Below, piece by piece: positions 29,432 to 39,085 of a stretch of DNA of 64,000 nucleotides (position 1 is the stretch's first letter; every line of letters begins with the position of its first letter). Source of the DNA: Vulgatibacter incomptus_A (GTDB lineage Bacteria; Myxococcota; Myxococcia; Myxococcales; Vulgatibacteraceae); NCBI GenBank assembly GCA_040391605.1, contig JBEBXK010000003.1, positions 91,451 through 155,450 on the forward strand, read 5' to 3'. Below the pieces are notes generated by a model. The model was not told the origin of the DNA. It searched no databases and saw only the letters and a list, made by a program, of their open reading frames with translations. The position numbers were made by a program, and so were the translations under genes.

Positions 29432-31003
29432 GTGCACATCCTCGCCAGACTCCGGCCTTGGGCCCTCGCCACCGTCACCGGCCTCCTCTACAGCGTCGGC
29501 TTCGTCGCCTTCGACCATTGGTACTTCGCCTGGATCTGCCTGGTGCCCTTCCTCTTCGCCCTGCGGGACGCGGGGAGCTGGAAGCGCGCCCTCTTCCTCT
29601 CGTGGTGGATGGGCCTCGTCGCCCACCTTGTCGGCTACCATTGGGTGATCCACCTCCTGCGGACCTTCGCCCACCTCCCCACCCCGCTGGCGGCGCTGGG
29701 CTACGTCCTCCTCTCCGTCGGCCAGGCCGCGAGCTTCGCCGCCTTCGGCCTCCTGGCCTGGGCGCTGTGCAGGCGCGGGCGGCTCCCCCTGGGCCTCGGG
29801 ATCCCCCTGGCGATCATGAGCTCCGAGCTGGCCTTCCCCCTGCTCTTTCCCAGCTTCATGGCGAACAGCCAAGCGCGGATGCCCTGGGTCACGCAGATCG
29901 CCGACGTCGGCGGCGTGATCCTGGTCTCCGGTCTCCTCGCCCTGGTGAACGGCGCGGTCTACGAGCTCCTCTCCCGCCGGCTCCAGCGGCGCCATCGCCT
30001 CGCCCTGGCCGGGCTGGCCTTTGGCGCCCTCGCCTGCTCGGTGGCCTACTCCGCGATCCGGATCGAGCAGATGGAGGCGCGCGATCGCGAGGCGCCCAAG
30101 CTGAAGACCGCCATCGTCCAGGCCAACGTCGGCGCGGGCAGCAAGCACGACGACGTCGACGGCGGGATCCGCCGCTTTCGTCGCATGACCGAAGAGGCGA
30201 TGGACCTCCCCGGGATCGGCCTGGTGGTCTGGCCCGAGAGCGGCTTCAACCGGGCGGTTCATCCCGGGCTCCAGAACCTCACCGGCCACGTGGCCCGGGA
30301 GGTGAAGGCGCCCATGATCCTCGGCGCCCTGCGGACGGAGGGTGCGGGCAAGGCGCGCAAGATCTGGAACTCCGCGCTTGCCCTGGAGCCCGGCGGCGCC
30401 ATCCAGGCGAGCTACGACAAGACCGTGCTCCTCGCCTTCGGCGAATACGTCCCCGGGGACTCGATCTTCCCCGGGATCTACGATCTCCTCCCCTACACCA
30501 GCCACTTCGAGAGAGGCCGGAGCGTCGAGGCGCTGCCGGTGGGCGACTACCGCCTCTCCACGGACATCTGCTACGAGGACATCCTCCCCGGCTTCATCCG
30601 CTCGTTGATGGGGCCGATCGACGCCTCCGGCCAGCGCCCCCACGCCATGGTGAACGTCACCAATGACTCCTGGTATGGGCCGGTGGAGCCGCACATCCAC
30701 CTGGCCCTGGCGAGCTTTCGCTCCATCGAGCATCGGCGCTGGCTGATCCGCTCCACCGCCACCGGCATCAGCGCCTTCGTCGACTCCGCCGGCAGGATCC
30801 GCCAGGAGAGCGCCTTCGAGAAGGCGCAGCTCCTGGTGGAGGACGTGCCGATGATCGAGGGCGGCCCGACGATCTACGGCGTCCTCGGCGACTGGCCGGG
30901 CTGGATGGCGCTGCTCGCCTCCGCAGCCGCCCTCGGCCTCCCCACCCTCCGCCGCCGCCGCGCCGAGGCCAAGGCTACGCCCGCCGCCGGACGCGCCGCG
31001 TAG
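29432..31003 (+). CDS. lnt: Apolipoprotein N-acyltransferase
   Basis: Lnt adds the third acyl chain to the N-terminal cysteine of lipoproteins at the inner membrane. The 523-residue protein has about six N-terminal helices and a nitrilase-fold domain with the catalytic triad Glu269 (VWPESG), Lys330 (YDKTVLL) and Cys380 (ICYED). The E. coli triad is E267, K335, C387. A final hydrophobic segment (GWMALLASAAALGLPTL) closes the protein. The start is GTG at 29432. The gene is divergent from the secreted-protein gene and has no lipoprotein-pathway neighbour. Confidence 0.93.
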   Translation: MHILARLRPWALATVTGLLYSVGFVAFDHWYFAWICLVPFLFALRDAGSWKRALFLSWWMGLVAHLVGYHWVIHLLRTFAHLPTPLAALGYVLLSVGQAASFAAFGLLAWALCRRGRLPLGLGIPLAIMSSELAFPLLFPSFMANSQARMPWVTQIADVGGVILVSGLLALVNGAVYELLSRRLQRRHRLALAGLAFGALACSVAYSAIRIEQMEARDREAPKLKTAIVQANVGAGSKHDDVDGGIRRFRRMTEEAMDLPGIGLVVWPESGFNRAVHPGLQNLTGHVAREVKAPMILGALRTEGAGKARKIWNSALALEPGGAIQASYDKTVLLAFGEYVPGDSIFPGIYDLLPYTSHFERGRSVEALPVGDYRLSTDICYEDILPGFIRSLMGPIDASGQRPHAMVNVTNDSWYGPVEPHIHLALASFRSIEHRRWLIRSTATGISAFVDSAGRIRQESAFEKAQLLVEDVPMIEGGPTIYGVLGDWPGWMALLASAAALGLPTLRRRRAEAKATPAAGRAA

Positions 31004-31127
31004 CCAGACCGCCTGCGCGGCGAGATTCCGGCGTGCGCCGAGATTCGACCTTCGCGTGACGCGGGAGCGCCCTCGGCCTCGTCTTTGATGTCCCCGCGGC
31101 CTTCTCTTTGGTGTGTGAAGCGGTCGG

Positions 31128-32861
31128 CTACTTGCCGAGCTTTCCCTTGAGGAGATCGGCGAGGGTGCCGAGGCCCTTGCCGCCGCCGCCCTTCGGCTGG
31201 GTCTGCATCCAGGCCGCTGCGTCAGCGCGCTCCTCGGCCACCTCGGCCGCGGTCTTGGAGAGGCGCACCTTGCCGTCGGGGCGGACGTCGGTGACGGCGG
31301 CCCGGAAGGTCGTGCCCACCGGATGGCTGCGGCGCAGGTCGGCCCCTCGGGGGACGCCGAGCTCGGCGCCCGGCACCAGGCCGCGGCCACCCTCCCAGCT
31401 CACGAAGACGCCGAAGCTCTCCACCTTGTCCACCGTGACCTCGAGGACCGTCCCTGTGGAGGGAGGGGCGCCAGGGGCGACGGGAGCGGGAGCCTGGGTG
31501 GCCTCCGCCTCCACCTGCCTCGGCGCGGCGTGCCCCAGCACCTTGGCGCCCTTTCCACCCGGAGACCCAGCCGTGGCCGTCGCTGCGGGAGCCGACGAAG
31601 CCGGGGCCGGGGCCGACGCCGAAGGAGGCGGAGCCGAGCGACGCACCTGGAGGCCGGGGCCGTCCCCACCCTTGGCGCCGGCGGGCCTGGGCCGAACCGG
31701 CCTGCGAGGCGGCGGTGGCGGCGCCGCGGCCTCGACCACCTGTGGCTCGTCGACAGCCGGCGCCTCCGCTGCCTCGAGCTCAGAGGCCTCGACGTAAGAG
31801 AGCGAGATCCTCCGTGCATCCCTGTCGACGGCGTCGATCCGCACGGGGATGGCCTGCCCTTCGGCGACCACCTCGCTGGGATGGCCGATGCGCTTGCCGA
31901 AGGCGCTGACGTGGAGGAGCCCCTCCACCCCCGGCACGATCTCCACGAAGGCGCCGAAGGGCTGCACCCGCGTCACCGTCCCCTCGACGATCGTCCCCTC
32001 GGGGAGCTCGTCCACCGTGGCCTCGAAGGGATCCTCGGAGAGCGCCCGCATCGACAGCGAGATCCGCTCGCCCTTGCCGTCCCTGGCTGCCTCGATCCGC
32101 AGCACCTCGACCTGCACCTGCTGCCCCTCGTGGACGAGATCCGCCGGCCGCTGCCTGCCGTAGGCGAGCTCGCTCACGTGGACCAGGCCCTCGATGCCGC
32201 CGATGTCCACGAAGGCGCCGAACTCCATCACCCGCGTGACGATCCCCGTGAAGGAGGCGCCCACCTCCAGCCGCCTCCGGGTCTCCTCCGCCTTCTGCGC
32301 GTTCTCCTCCTCCAGCAGCGCGCGGCGGGAGAGGACGATGTCCTTGCCCCCGCGCCACTCCGCGATCCGGAAGACCAGCTTGCGACCGATCATCGTCGCG
32401 GGATCCTCGATCCGCCTCACGTCCATCTGCCCCAGCGGACAAAAAGCTCGCTCGCCTGCGACCTCGACGACGTAGCCGCCCTTGTTCACCGCCGTGATCG
32501 TCCCCTCCACGGGGACGCCGGTGGCGGCTGCGTCCTCCAGGGCGGCCTTCGCCGCCACGCCCTTGCCCAGGGACTTGGCGAGCTCCGCGACCCGATTCGA
32601 GATCTTGACCACGTAGGCCTCGACCTTGTCGCCTCGCTGTACCGGGATCGGCTCCCCCGGCGCGGCCAGCTCGGAGAACTCGATCATCCCGTCGATGCCG
32701 CCGCCCAGGTCGAGGAAGACCCGCTGGGAGCCGACCTGCACCACCGTGCCCACCACCTTCTGGCCGGGCTCGAGGGAAGGCGCTCGCTCCTGCAGGCTCT
32801 GCTCGAAGAGGTCCGCGAACGACTCGTCGTCGCCCTCTTCGTCCCGGATGTGGTCAACCAT
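31128..32861 (-). CDS. Multi-S1-domain RNA-binding protein (RpsA-like)
   Basis: The 577-residue protein has four consecutive S1 (OB-fold) domains in its N-terminal two-thirds. They are recognisable by GxVVQVGSQRVFLDLGG.IDGMI, GTITAVNKGGYVVEVAGERAF, GIVTRVMEFGAFVDIGGIEGLVHVSEL and GTVTRVQPFGAFVEIVPGVEGLLHVS. A roughly 100-residue Pro/Ala-rich linker leads to a fifth S1-like domain (GTVLEVTVDKVESFGVFVSW). It resembles ribosomal protein S1 but the linker and lone last domain are unusual for true RpsA. A paralogue acting in translation or RNA turnover is more likely. AAAGGAG fixes the ATG at 32861. Confidence 0.82.
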   Translation of the reverse strand: MVDHIRDEEGDDESFADLFEQSLQERAPSLEPGQKVVGTVVQVGSQRVFLDLGGGIDGMIEFSELAAPGEPIPVQRGDKVEAYVVKISNRVAELAKSLGKGVAAKAALEDAAATGVPVEGTITAVNKGGYVVEVAGERAFCPLGQMDVRRIEDPATMIGRKLVFRIAEWRGGKDIVLSRRALLEEENAQKAEETRRRLEVGASFTGIVTRVMEFGAFVDIGGIEGLVHVSELAYGRQRPADLVHEGQQVQVEVLRIEAARDGKGERISLSMRALSEDPFEATVDELPEGTIVEGTVTRVQPFGAFVEIVPGVEGLLHVSAFGKRIGHPSEVVAEGQAIPVRIDAVDRDARRISLSYVEASELEAAEAPAVDEPQVVEAAAPPPPPRRPVRPRPAGAKGGDGPGLQVRRSAPPPSASAPAPASSAPAATATAGSPGGKGAKVLGHAAPRQVEAEATQAPAPVAPGAPPSTGTVLEVTVDKVESFGVFVSWEGGRGLVPGAELGVPRGADLRRSHPVGTTFRAAVTDVRPDGKVRLSKTAAEVAEERADAAAWMQTQPKGGGGKGLGTLADLLKGKLGK

Positions 32862-33018
32862 GGATAGCTCCTTTGCCCGCGTCTCGCGCCGGGCGGCGCA
32901 GCGTCGTAGCACCTCCCTCGGCCCGCGCCAAGCCGCAGCCACGCCGATCGGAGCGATCCCGCGTCAGCCCCGAGGATGGCCTCGATTGCGAAAAGAACAA
33001 CGGCCGTCGCTCCCGCCC

Positions 33019-34047
33019 TTAGAGCTTGGACCAGCTCCCGGTGGAGGGCGGATCGACCTTGAGCACGTAGTCGGCGCGGCGGTTGCGAGCGTCGTCCGTC
33101 TCGTCCGGCGTCGGCACCGCGAGCTGCTCCTCGCCGAAGCCTGCGAAGTAGATCGGGATCCGCACGCCCTTGCTGCGAAAGTACGCGGCGATGGAGCGGG
33201 CCCTGGCCACGGAGAGGGTTCGGTTATGCCCCGCATCACCCACCGTATCGGTGTGCCCCGCGACGTAGAGCTTGATCTCGACCACCTTGCCGTAGCGGCG
33301 GATCGCCGTCGCGATCTTCTCGTAGGCCTCGTCGAGCTTCGGGCGCTCCGCCTGGGCGACCTCGGCCTTGCCCGTTGCGAAGATCACCTCCTCGTGGGGG
33401 ATCTGGAGGCCCCAGGGGTGCGTGGTCATCGGTGCGAAGTAGCCGTCCGGATCGTGGCAGACGAAGTGGATCTTCAGCACCACATCTTCTTCTCCGTGGG
33501 GGGTCCACTGAAGCGTGAGCCGGGTCCCCGGCGCCTCGCCGGCGAAGCGGGCTACGCCGCGCCGCGTCGGCAGCCCGTCGAAGAGCACCTCGTAGTCGCA
33601 ATGATCGGCCACGCCGCTCATCGTGAACGAAAGCGTCCCTGCCTGGGGATCGAACCACTCCCGCGGCGGCGGATCGATCTTGAACCCTTGAGAGACCAGG
33701 ACCTCGAAGGTGAGCGGCATCTTGCCGGAGGTACCATCCGCGAACACCACCTCGAGCTCCCCCTCGTAGCGCGTCCGGCCCACCGGCGCGGCGATCGGCA
33801 GCTCCTTGCGCGTGCCCGCGGCGATCTTCCCCGCGCGCAGGCTGACGCGAGCGCCGTCCGGCGCCAGCAGCTCGGCCTTCGCGGACACGACCGCCTTTTG
33901 CGCCGCGATGACCAGCGCCGGCTTGCTCTGCCCGAGGAGGGCCTTGGACACCACCTCCACCGAGACGTCGTCGGCGAAGGCGGAGAGGGGCGTGAGGAAG
34001 GCCGCCAACGCGAGGGAGGCGGCGCCGAGGCAGGCGCGCAGGTTCAT
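33019..34047 (-). CDS. OmpA-family protein
   Basis: The 342-residue protein begins MNLRACLGAASLALAAFLTPLSAFA, a signal peptide cleaved before DDVSVE. The middle holds a beta-rich domain (residues about 25-210) with a Cys pair (CDYEV...HFVCHD). The C-terminus is an OmpA peptidoglycan-binding domain: VIFATGKAEVAQAERPKLDEAYEKIATAI, VAGHTDTVGDAGHNRTLSVARARSIAAYF and YFAGFGEEQ...NRRADYVL. It probably lies in the periplasm and tethers to peptidoglycan. It is a soluble OmpA-like protein rather than a barrel, since no transmembrane beta pattern is evident. The gene is monocistronic. Confidence 0.88.
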   Translation of the reverse strand: MNLRACLGAASLALAAFLTPLSAFADDVSVEVVSKALLGQSKPALVIAAQKAVVSAKAELLAPDGARVSLRAGKIAAGTRKELPIAAPVGRTRYEGELEVVFADGTSGKMPLTFEVLVSQGFKIDPPPREWFDPQAGTLSFTMSGVADHCDYEVLFDGLPTRRGVARFAGEAPGTRLTLQWTPHGEEDVVLKIHFVCHDPDGYFAPMTTHPWGLQIPHEEVIFATGKAEVAQAERPKLDEAYEKIATAIRRYGKVVEIKLYVAGHTDTVGDAGHNRTLSVARARSIAAYFRSKGVRIPIYFAGFGEEQLAVPTPDETDDARNRRADYVLKVDPPSTGSWSKL

Positions 34048-34410
34048 CCTTCGATCGGTGCCATCATGGCGCGCCGCGCGCAAGCCCCAAGGGACGCCGG
34101 CTGACGGGCCGAATCGACGCGACGAGGCGATTCAAAAACTCGGAGGCCATCGAACGCTTGGAGAGAGCCCGGGTCGCCCAAGCTCTCTCGCCGCCGCTGC
34201 GTCGCTGGCCCGCATCGGCTGGCGTCCCATCTGGCGCAGATGCCCGATCAGGCGCCGTTCGCGTGGGCACTACCAACTGGGGCCGAGGCAGTGTAGGAGA
34301 ATGCGCGGGCGCGAGCTGCGTTCTGCCCTTCCGCCTCGCGATCCGCGTGAGGAAGGCGCCTCACCCCGCTCCCACGCCATCCGGCTCAATCAGCTACGAG
34401 AGGATCTTCG
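34048..34410. other. Intergenic region between divergent OmpA-like and M23 genes
   Basis: I find no supported gene. GAGAGAGC / GCTCTCTC (34161-34168 and 34182-34189) could form an 8-bp stem-loop. Promoters for both flanking genes must lie here but no clear boxes stand out. Confidence 0.5.
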
Positions 34411-35511
34411 GTGCCGATCAAGGACGACCTTCTGAACCCGAGCCGCCGGAACCCCCTGGCGGTTCCCTTCGTGGTGGTGGCCCTCTTCCTCCTGGTGGGA
34501 GCTGCCTTCCTCCTCGGCAGATCCTCGGTGCGGGGCGACGCTGAGGTGCGCGACGCGGCCCCTCTCGCGGAGAGTGAGAGCGTCGGCCACGATGCCCAAG
34601 GGGGCGGCGGCGCAGGCGCCGAGGTCGCCGAGGCCGATCCGGCGCTGGACGAGGTCGCGGAAGATCTCCCCGCCGACGGATCGATCCCCGGCTCCGGCGG
34701 GATCCACGCCGTGTCGCTGCAGATCGACGGCTCGCTGGCGGCGACGCTGATCAAGGCGCTGGGCCCCGAGGTCGGCGATCCCCTCTCGATGGTGACCAGC
34801 CGCCTCATGGTCTGGTGGCTCGACGTCGCCCGGGATCTGCGACCTGGCGACGCGTTCGATCTGGCCTACGAGCTGCCGCAGGGGAGTGAGCCGGTGGTCC
34901 ATGCCCTGCGCTTTCGCTCCGGCAAGTTGGCCAAGACCATGCACGCCTATCGCTTCCAGGCGCCAGGCGCCGACTTTGGCCGCTACTACGACGAGGGCGG
35001 CAAGGAGGTCGAGCTACGCCTCGAGGACTCGCCGATCGCGGACTACGATCAGGTGACGAGCCTGCTCAAGGACGGAAGACGTCATAAGGGCGTCGACTTC
35101 AAGGCGCCGGTGGGCACGCCCGTGAAGATGCCGTGGCCCGGCGTGGTGCGCCGCACCAATTGGAACTATCGGGTCAACGGCGGGAGCATGGAGATCGAGG
35201 ACGCCAAGGGTCGCAAGATCCTCTTCCTTCACCTCTCGGAGATCACCAAGGGGATCGGCCCGGGGACGCGGGTGTCCAAGGGGCAGGTCATCGCCCTCTC
35301 CGGAAACACCGGCCGGTCCACGGCGCCGCATCTGCACTATCAGGTGATGTCGTCAACGGGCCGGGTGCTCGATCCCTTCGATCTGCATCGCACCATCCGC
35401 GTCGAGCTGCCTGCCGGCGCCCACGAAGACTTCCGCGCCGCCGTGGCCACGCTCTCGCGAATCCTCGACGGGAGCGGCAAGACCACGGCGACGCAGGCTG
35501 CCACCGATTGA
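34411..35511 (+). CDS. M23-family (LytM-type) peptidase
   Basis: This 366-residue protein has one N-terminal membrane helix (about residues 15-36), a Gly/Ala/Glu-rich linker and an opioid-growth-factor-like LysM-free region. The C-terminal LytM fold has zinc ligands His225 and Asp229 (HKGVDF) plus the HxH pair His307/His309 (PHLHY), so it should be catalytically competent. It is expected to cleave peptidoglycan cross-bridges in the periplasm. The GTG start at 34411 follows AGAGG. The protein is anchored rather than freely secreted. It stands alone next to an RRM-protein gene on the other strand. Confidence 0.9.
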   Translation: MPIKDDLLNPSRRNPLAVPFVVVALFLLVGAAFLLGRSSVRGDAEVRDAAPLAESESVGHDAQGGGGAGAEVAEADPALDEVAEDLPADGSIPGSGGIHAVSLQIDGSLAATLIKALGPEVGDPLSMVTSRLMVWWLDVARDLRPGDAFDLAYELPQGSEPVVHALRFRSGKLAKTMHAYRFQAPGADFGRYYDEGGKEVELRLEDSPIADYDQVTSLLKDGRRHKGVDFKAPVGTPVKMPWPGVVRRTNWNYRVNGGSMEIEDAKGRKILFLHLSEITKGIGPGTRVSKGQVIALSGNTGRSTAPHLHYQVMSSTGRVLDPFDLHRTIRVELPAGAHEDFRAAVATLSRILDGSGKTTATQAATD

Positions 35512-35563
35512 AGCGAAGGCGCCGATCCCGCTTCCGTGGGAACGACGCCTTCGAGCATCCGCG

Positions 35564-36127
35564 CTACCAGCCCTCGCCTCCGAAATCCTCGCCCTTGCGC
35601 CTGCCGCCACGACGATCGCGTCCCCGCTTGCCGCGGTCGCTGCGGTCACGGTAGTCGCCGTCATCTGGCGGTCGATACTCGCCGGCAGCGGCCGACGGCG
35701 CAGGGGGGAGCGGCGGGCTGTACTCCGGAGGCGGAGGAGGCGCGTAGCTGGGCGGGCGGGGAGGACGTCCCCCGGGGGCGCCGCCTCGGTGGCCTCCTCC
35801 CCCACCAGGGCGCGGGCCGCCGAAGCCGCCACCGCCGCCGGGACGCGGGCCACCGCCGAAGCCACCCGGACGAGCCTCGCGCTCCCGCGCCTCCTTCACG
35901 GTGAGTGCACGACCCGCGTGCATCTTCCCGTCGATCTCCTGGATCGCCTTGGCCGCCTCCTCGTCGGTGGCGAGCTCGACGAACGCGAACCCTCGCGAGC
36001 GCCCCGTCTCGCGATCCATGACGATGTGGACGTCCGTGACCGTCTTACCACTCTCCGTAAACAGCGCTTTGACCTCATCGGTCGTGGCGGTGTACGGCAG
36101 GTTTCCGCAATAAAGCCTCTTGCCCAT
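35564..36127 (-). CDS. RRM-type RNA-binding protein with a Gly/Pro-rich tail
   Basis: The 187-residue protein has one RNA recognition motif (residues 1-82) with RNP2 LYCGNL and RNP1 RGFAFVEL, followed by Gly-rich (GGGPRPGGGGGFGGPRPGG), Pro-rich and Arg/Asp-rich segments. Such RRM plus glycine-tail proteins are known from cyanobacteria and myxobacteria, where several are cold-inducible. The tail is low complexity and could drive self-association. The leader upstream is about 300 bp long and could hold a cold-response element, although none was identified. Confidence 0.88.
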   Translation of the reverse strand: MGKRLYCGNLPYTATTDEVKALFTESGKTVTDVHIVMDRETGRSRGFAFVELATDEEAAKAIQEIDGKMHAGRALTVKEAREREARPGGFGGGPRPGGGGGFGGPRPGGGGGHRGGAPGGRPPRPPSYAPPPPPEYSPPLPPAPSAAAGEYRPPDDGDYRDRSDRGKRGRDRRGGRRKGEDFGGEGW

Positions 36128-36449
36128 GCAGCCTCATCCCCGGGTGTCTTTCGTCCCCGGGAACGCTTCCTCGATTGTCGCCCCCGCTTCCCGGATGCGC
36201 ATCGTCGAGACCCTCATGGTCTCTACCTGGACGCCGATGCGCGCCGTTCTTGGAGCAGGAGTCTTGCGACAGCGAAACGCTATCCGCAGGTGGGATGCGA
36301 GTCAATCCGTCCCGAGAGCCCGAGGCGAGCCAGCGCCAAAAAGTCCTCTCGCGCGGAGGTGAGCGGAAGGAATCGCTCCCGCTCCGTGCGGGGCGATCGA
36401 TTCATCGGCGCCCGGAGGACTCGATCGATCGCCGCTGGCTCCCGCGCGA
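36128..36449. other. Intergenic region upstream of the RRM gene
   Basis: No supported gene. It contains the RRM-gene promoter/leader and, at 36370-36403, a hairpin that could end the speA transcript. Confidence 0.5.
36370..36403 (-). terminator. Hairpin downstream of the speA operon
   Basis: GAATCG...CGATTC outer arms and a CCCGC / GCGGG inner stem form an imperfect hairpin about 45 bp past the stop of the last gene of the speA operon. Confidence 0.4.
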
Positions 36450-36914
36450 TCAATGGTAGCTGCGGTGCGCGCTGCGGTGCGTATCGGCGACCAGCAGGAA
36501 GCCCAGCCGGGCCAAGCGCAGATCATCCACCCGCTGACCGCTCTCGGGGAAGCTCAGCCCAGCCGGCCCCCATTCGGGGAGGAAGAGGATCGGCTGCGCG
36601 TTGCCGTTGTAGCCGAGCTGCACCAGGGTGTCGGCCTCGAAGGTGCGGCAGTTCTTGTCGCAGCAGGTGAAGGACTCCTCCACTCGATAGAGCCCCTCGG
36701 CCAGGAGCGGCTGCAGGCTGGCGGCCTGGGCCTCGCTCTGGATCGTGGTGCCGCCGCTGGCGAACTTGGCGCGGTTCTGGCTCCACGACTCGGGGAGGTA
36801 GACGCCAGGCCCCGGATCGCCGTGGTCGTGAAAGAAGACCAGCCGGCCCGCCGGGATCGATCCGATCGCCTCGGAGGTCCGATAGAGCCCGCAGGGCGGA
36901 AAGACCTTCGCCAT
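36450..36914 (-). CDS. Unknown cysteine-containing protein coupled to speA
   Basis: The 154-residue soluble protein (MAKVFPPCGLYRTSEAIGSIPAGRLVFFHDHG...) has a compact cysteine cluster, SFTCCDKNCRTF, near residue 90, plus Cys9. The C-terminus is His/Arg-rich (VADTHRSAHRSYH). I recognise no family. Its ATG lies two bases after the speA stop (TGAACATG), so translation is coupled to speA. A role in polyamine metabolism or its control is a reasonable guess from position only. The cysteines could bind a metal. Confidence 0.7.
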   Translation of the reverse strand: MAKVFPPCGLYRTSEAIGSIPAGRLVFFHDHGDPGPGVYLPESWSQNRAKFASGGTTIQSEAQAASLQPLLAEGLYRVEESFTCCDKNCRTFEADTLVQLGYNGNAQPILFLPEWGPAGLSFPESGQRVDDLRLARLGFLLVADTHRSAHRSYH

Positions 36915-36916
36915 GT

Positions 36917-38830
<1,914 letters not shown>

Positions 38831-39017
38831 CGAAGTTCACCTCATGAGGCAAGAAAGCAGGTCGATGGTGTGGGGCGAAGATCCTCGAACTCCGAGGAGG
38901 AACAGCGCGCGCATCTACAATCAAACGCCCCCGAGATCAATTGGTCAAACAACCCTCGGGAAGCGGTGGGGGTTCCCCGATTCGCAGGCGCGACGAGCCC
39001 GCTCTCCTAACTGCCGT

Positions 39018-39075
39018 TCAGCCGGCGCGCAAGCCCGCGGGCAGGGGGCCGCCGAAGGCCCGCATCTCGCCATAG
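39018..39075 (-). pseudogene. Relic: duplicated C-terminal tail of an Hsp70-DUF3731 paralogue
   Basis: On the minus strand this stretch reads GEMRAFGGPLPAGLRAG followed by a stop. It closely mirrors the end of the intact Hsp70 gene just upstream (DEVRVFGDTLPAGLRLG, stop at 39086). The roughly 45-bp imperfect direct repeat suggests a tandem paralogue reduced to its last codons. Confidence 0.55.
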
Positions 39076-39085
39076 GCACGGTGGT

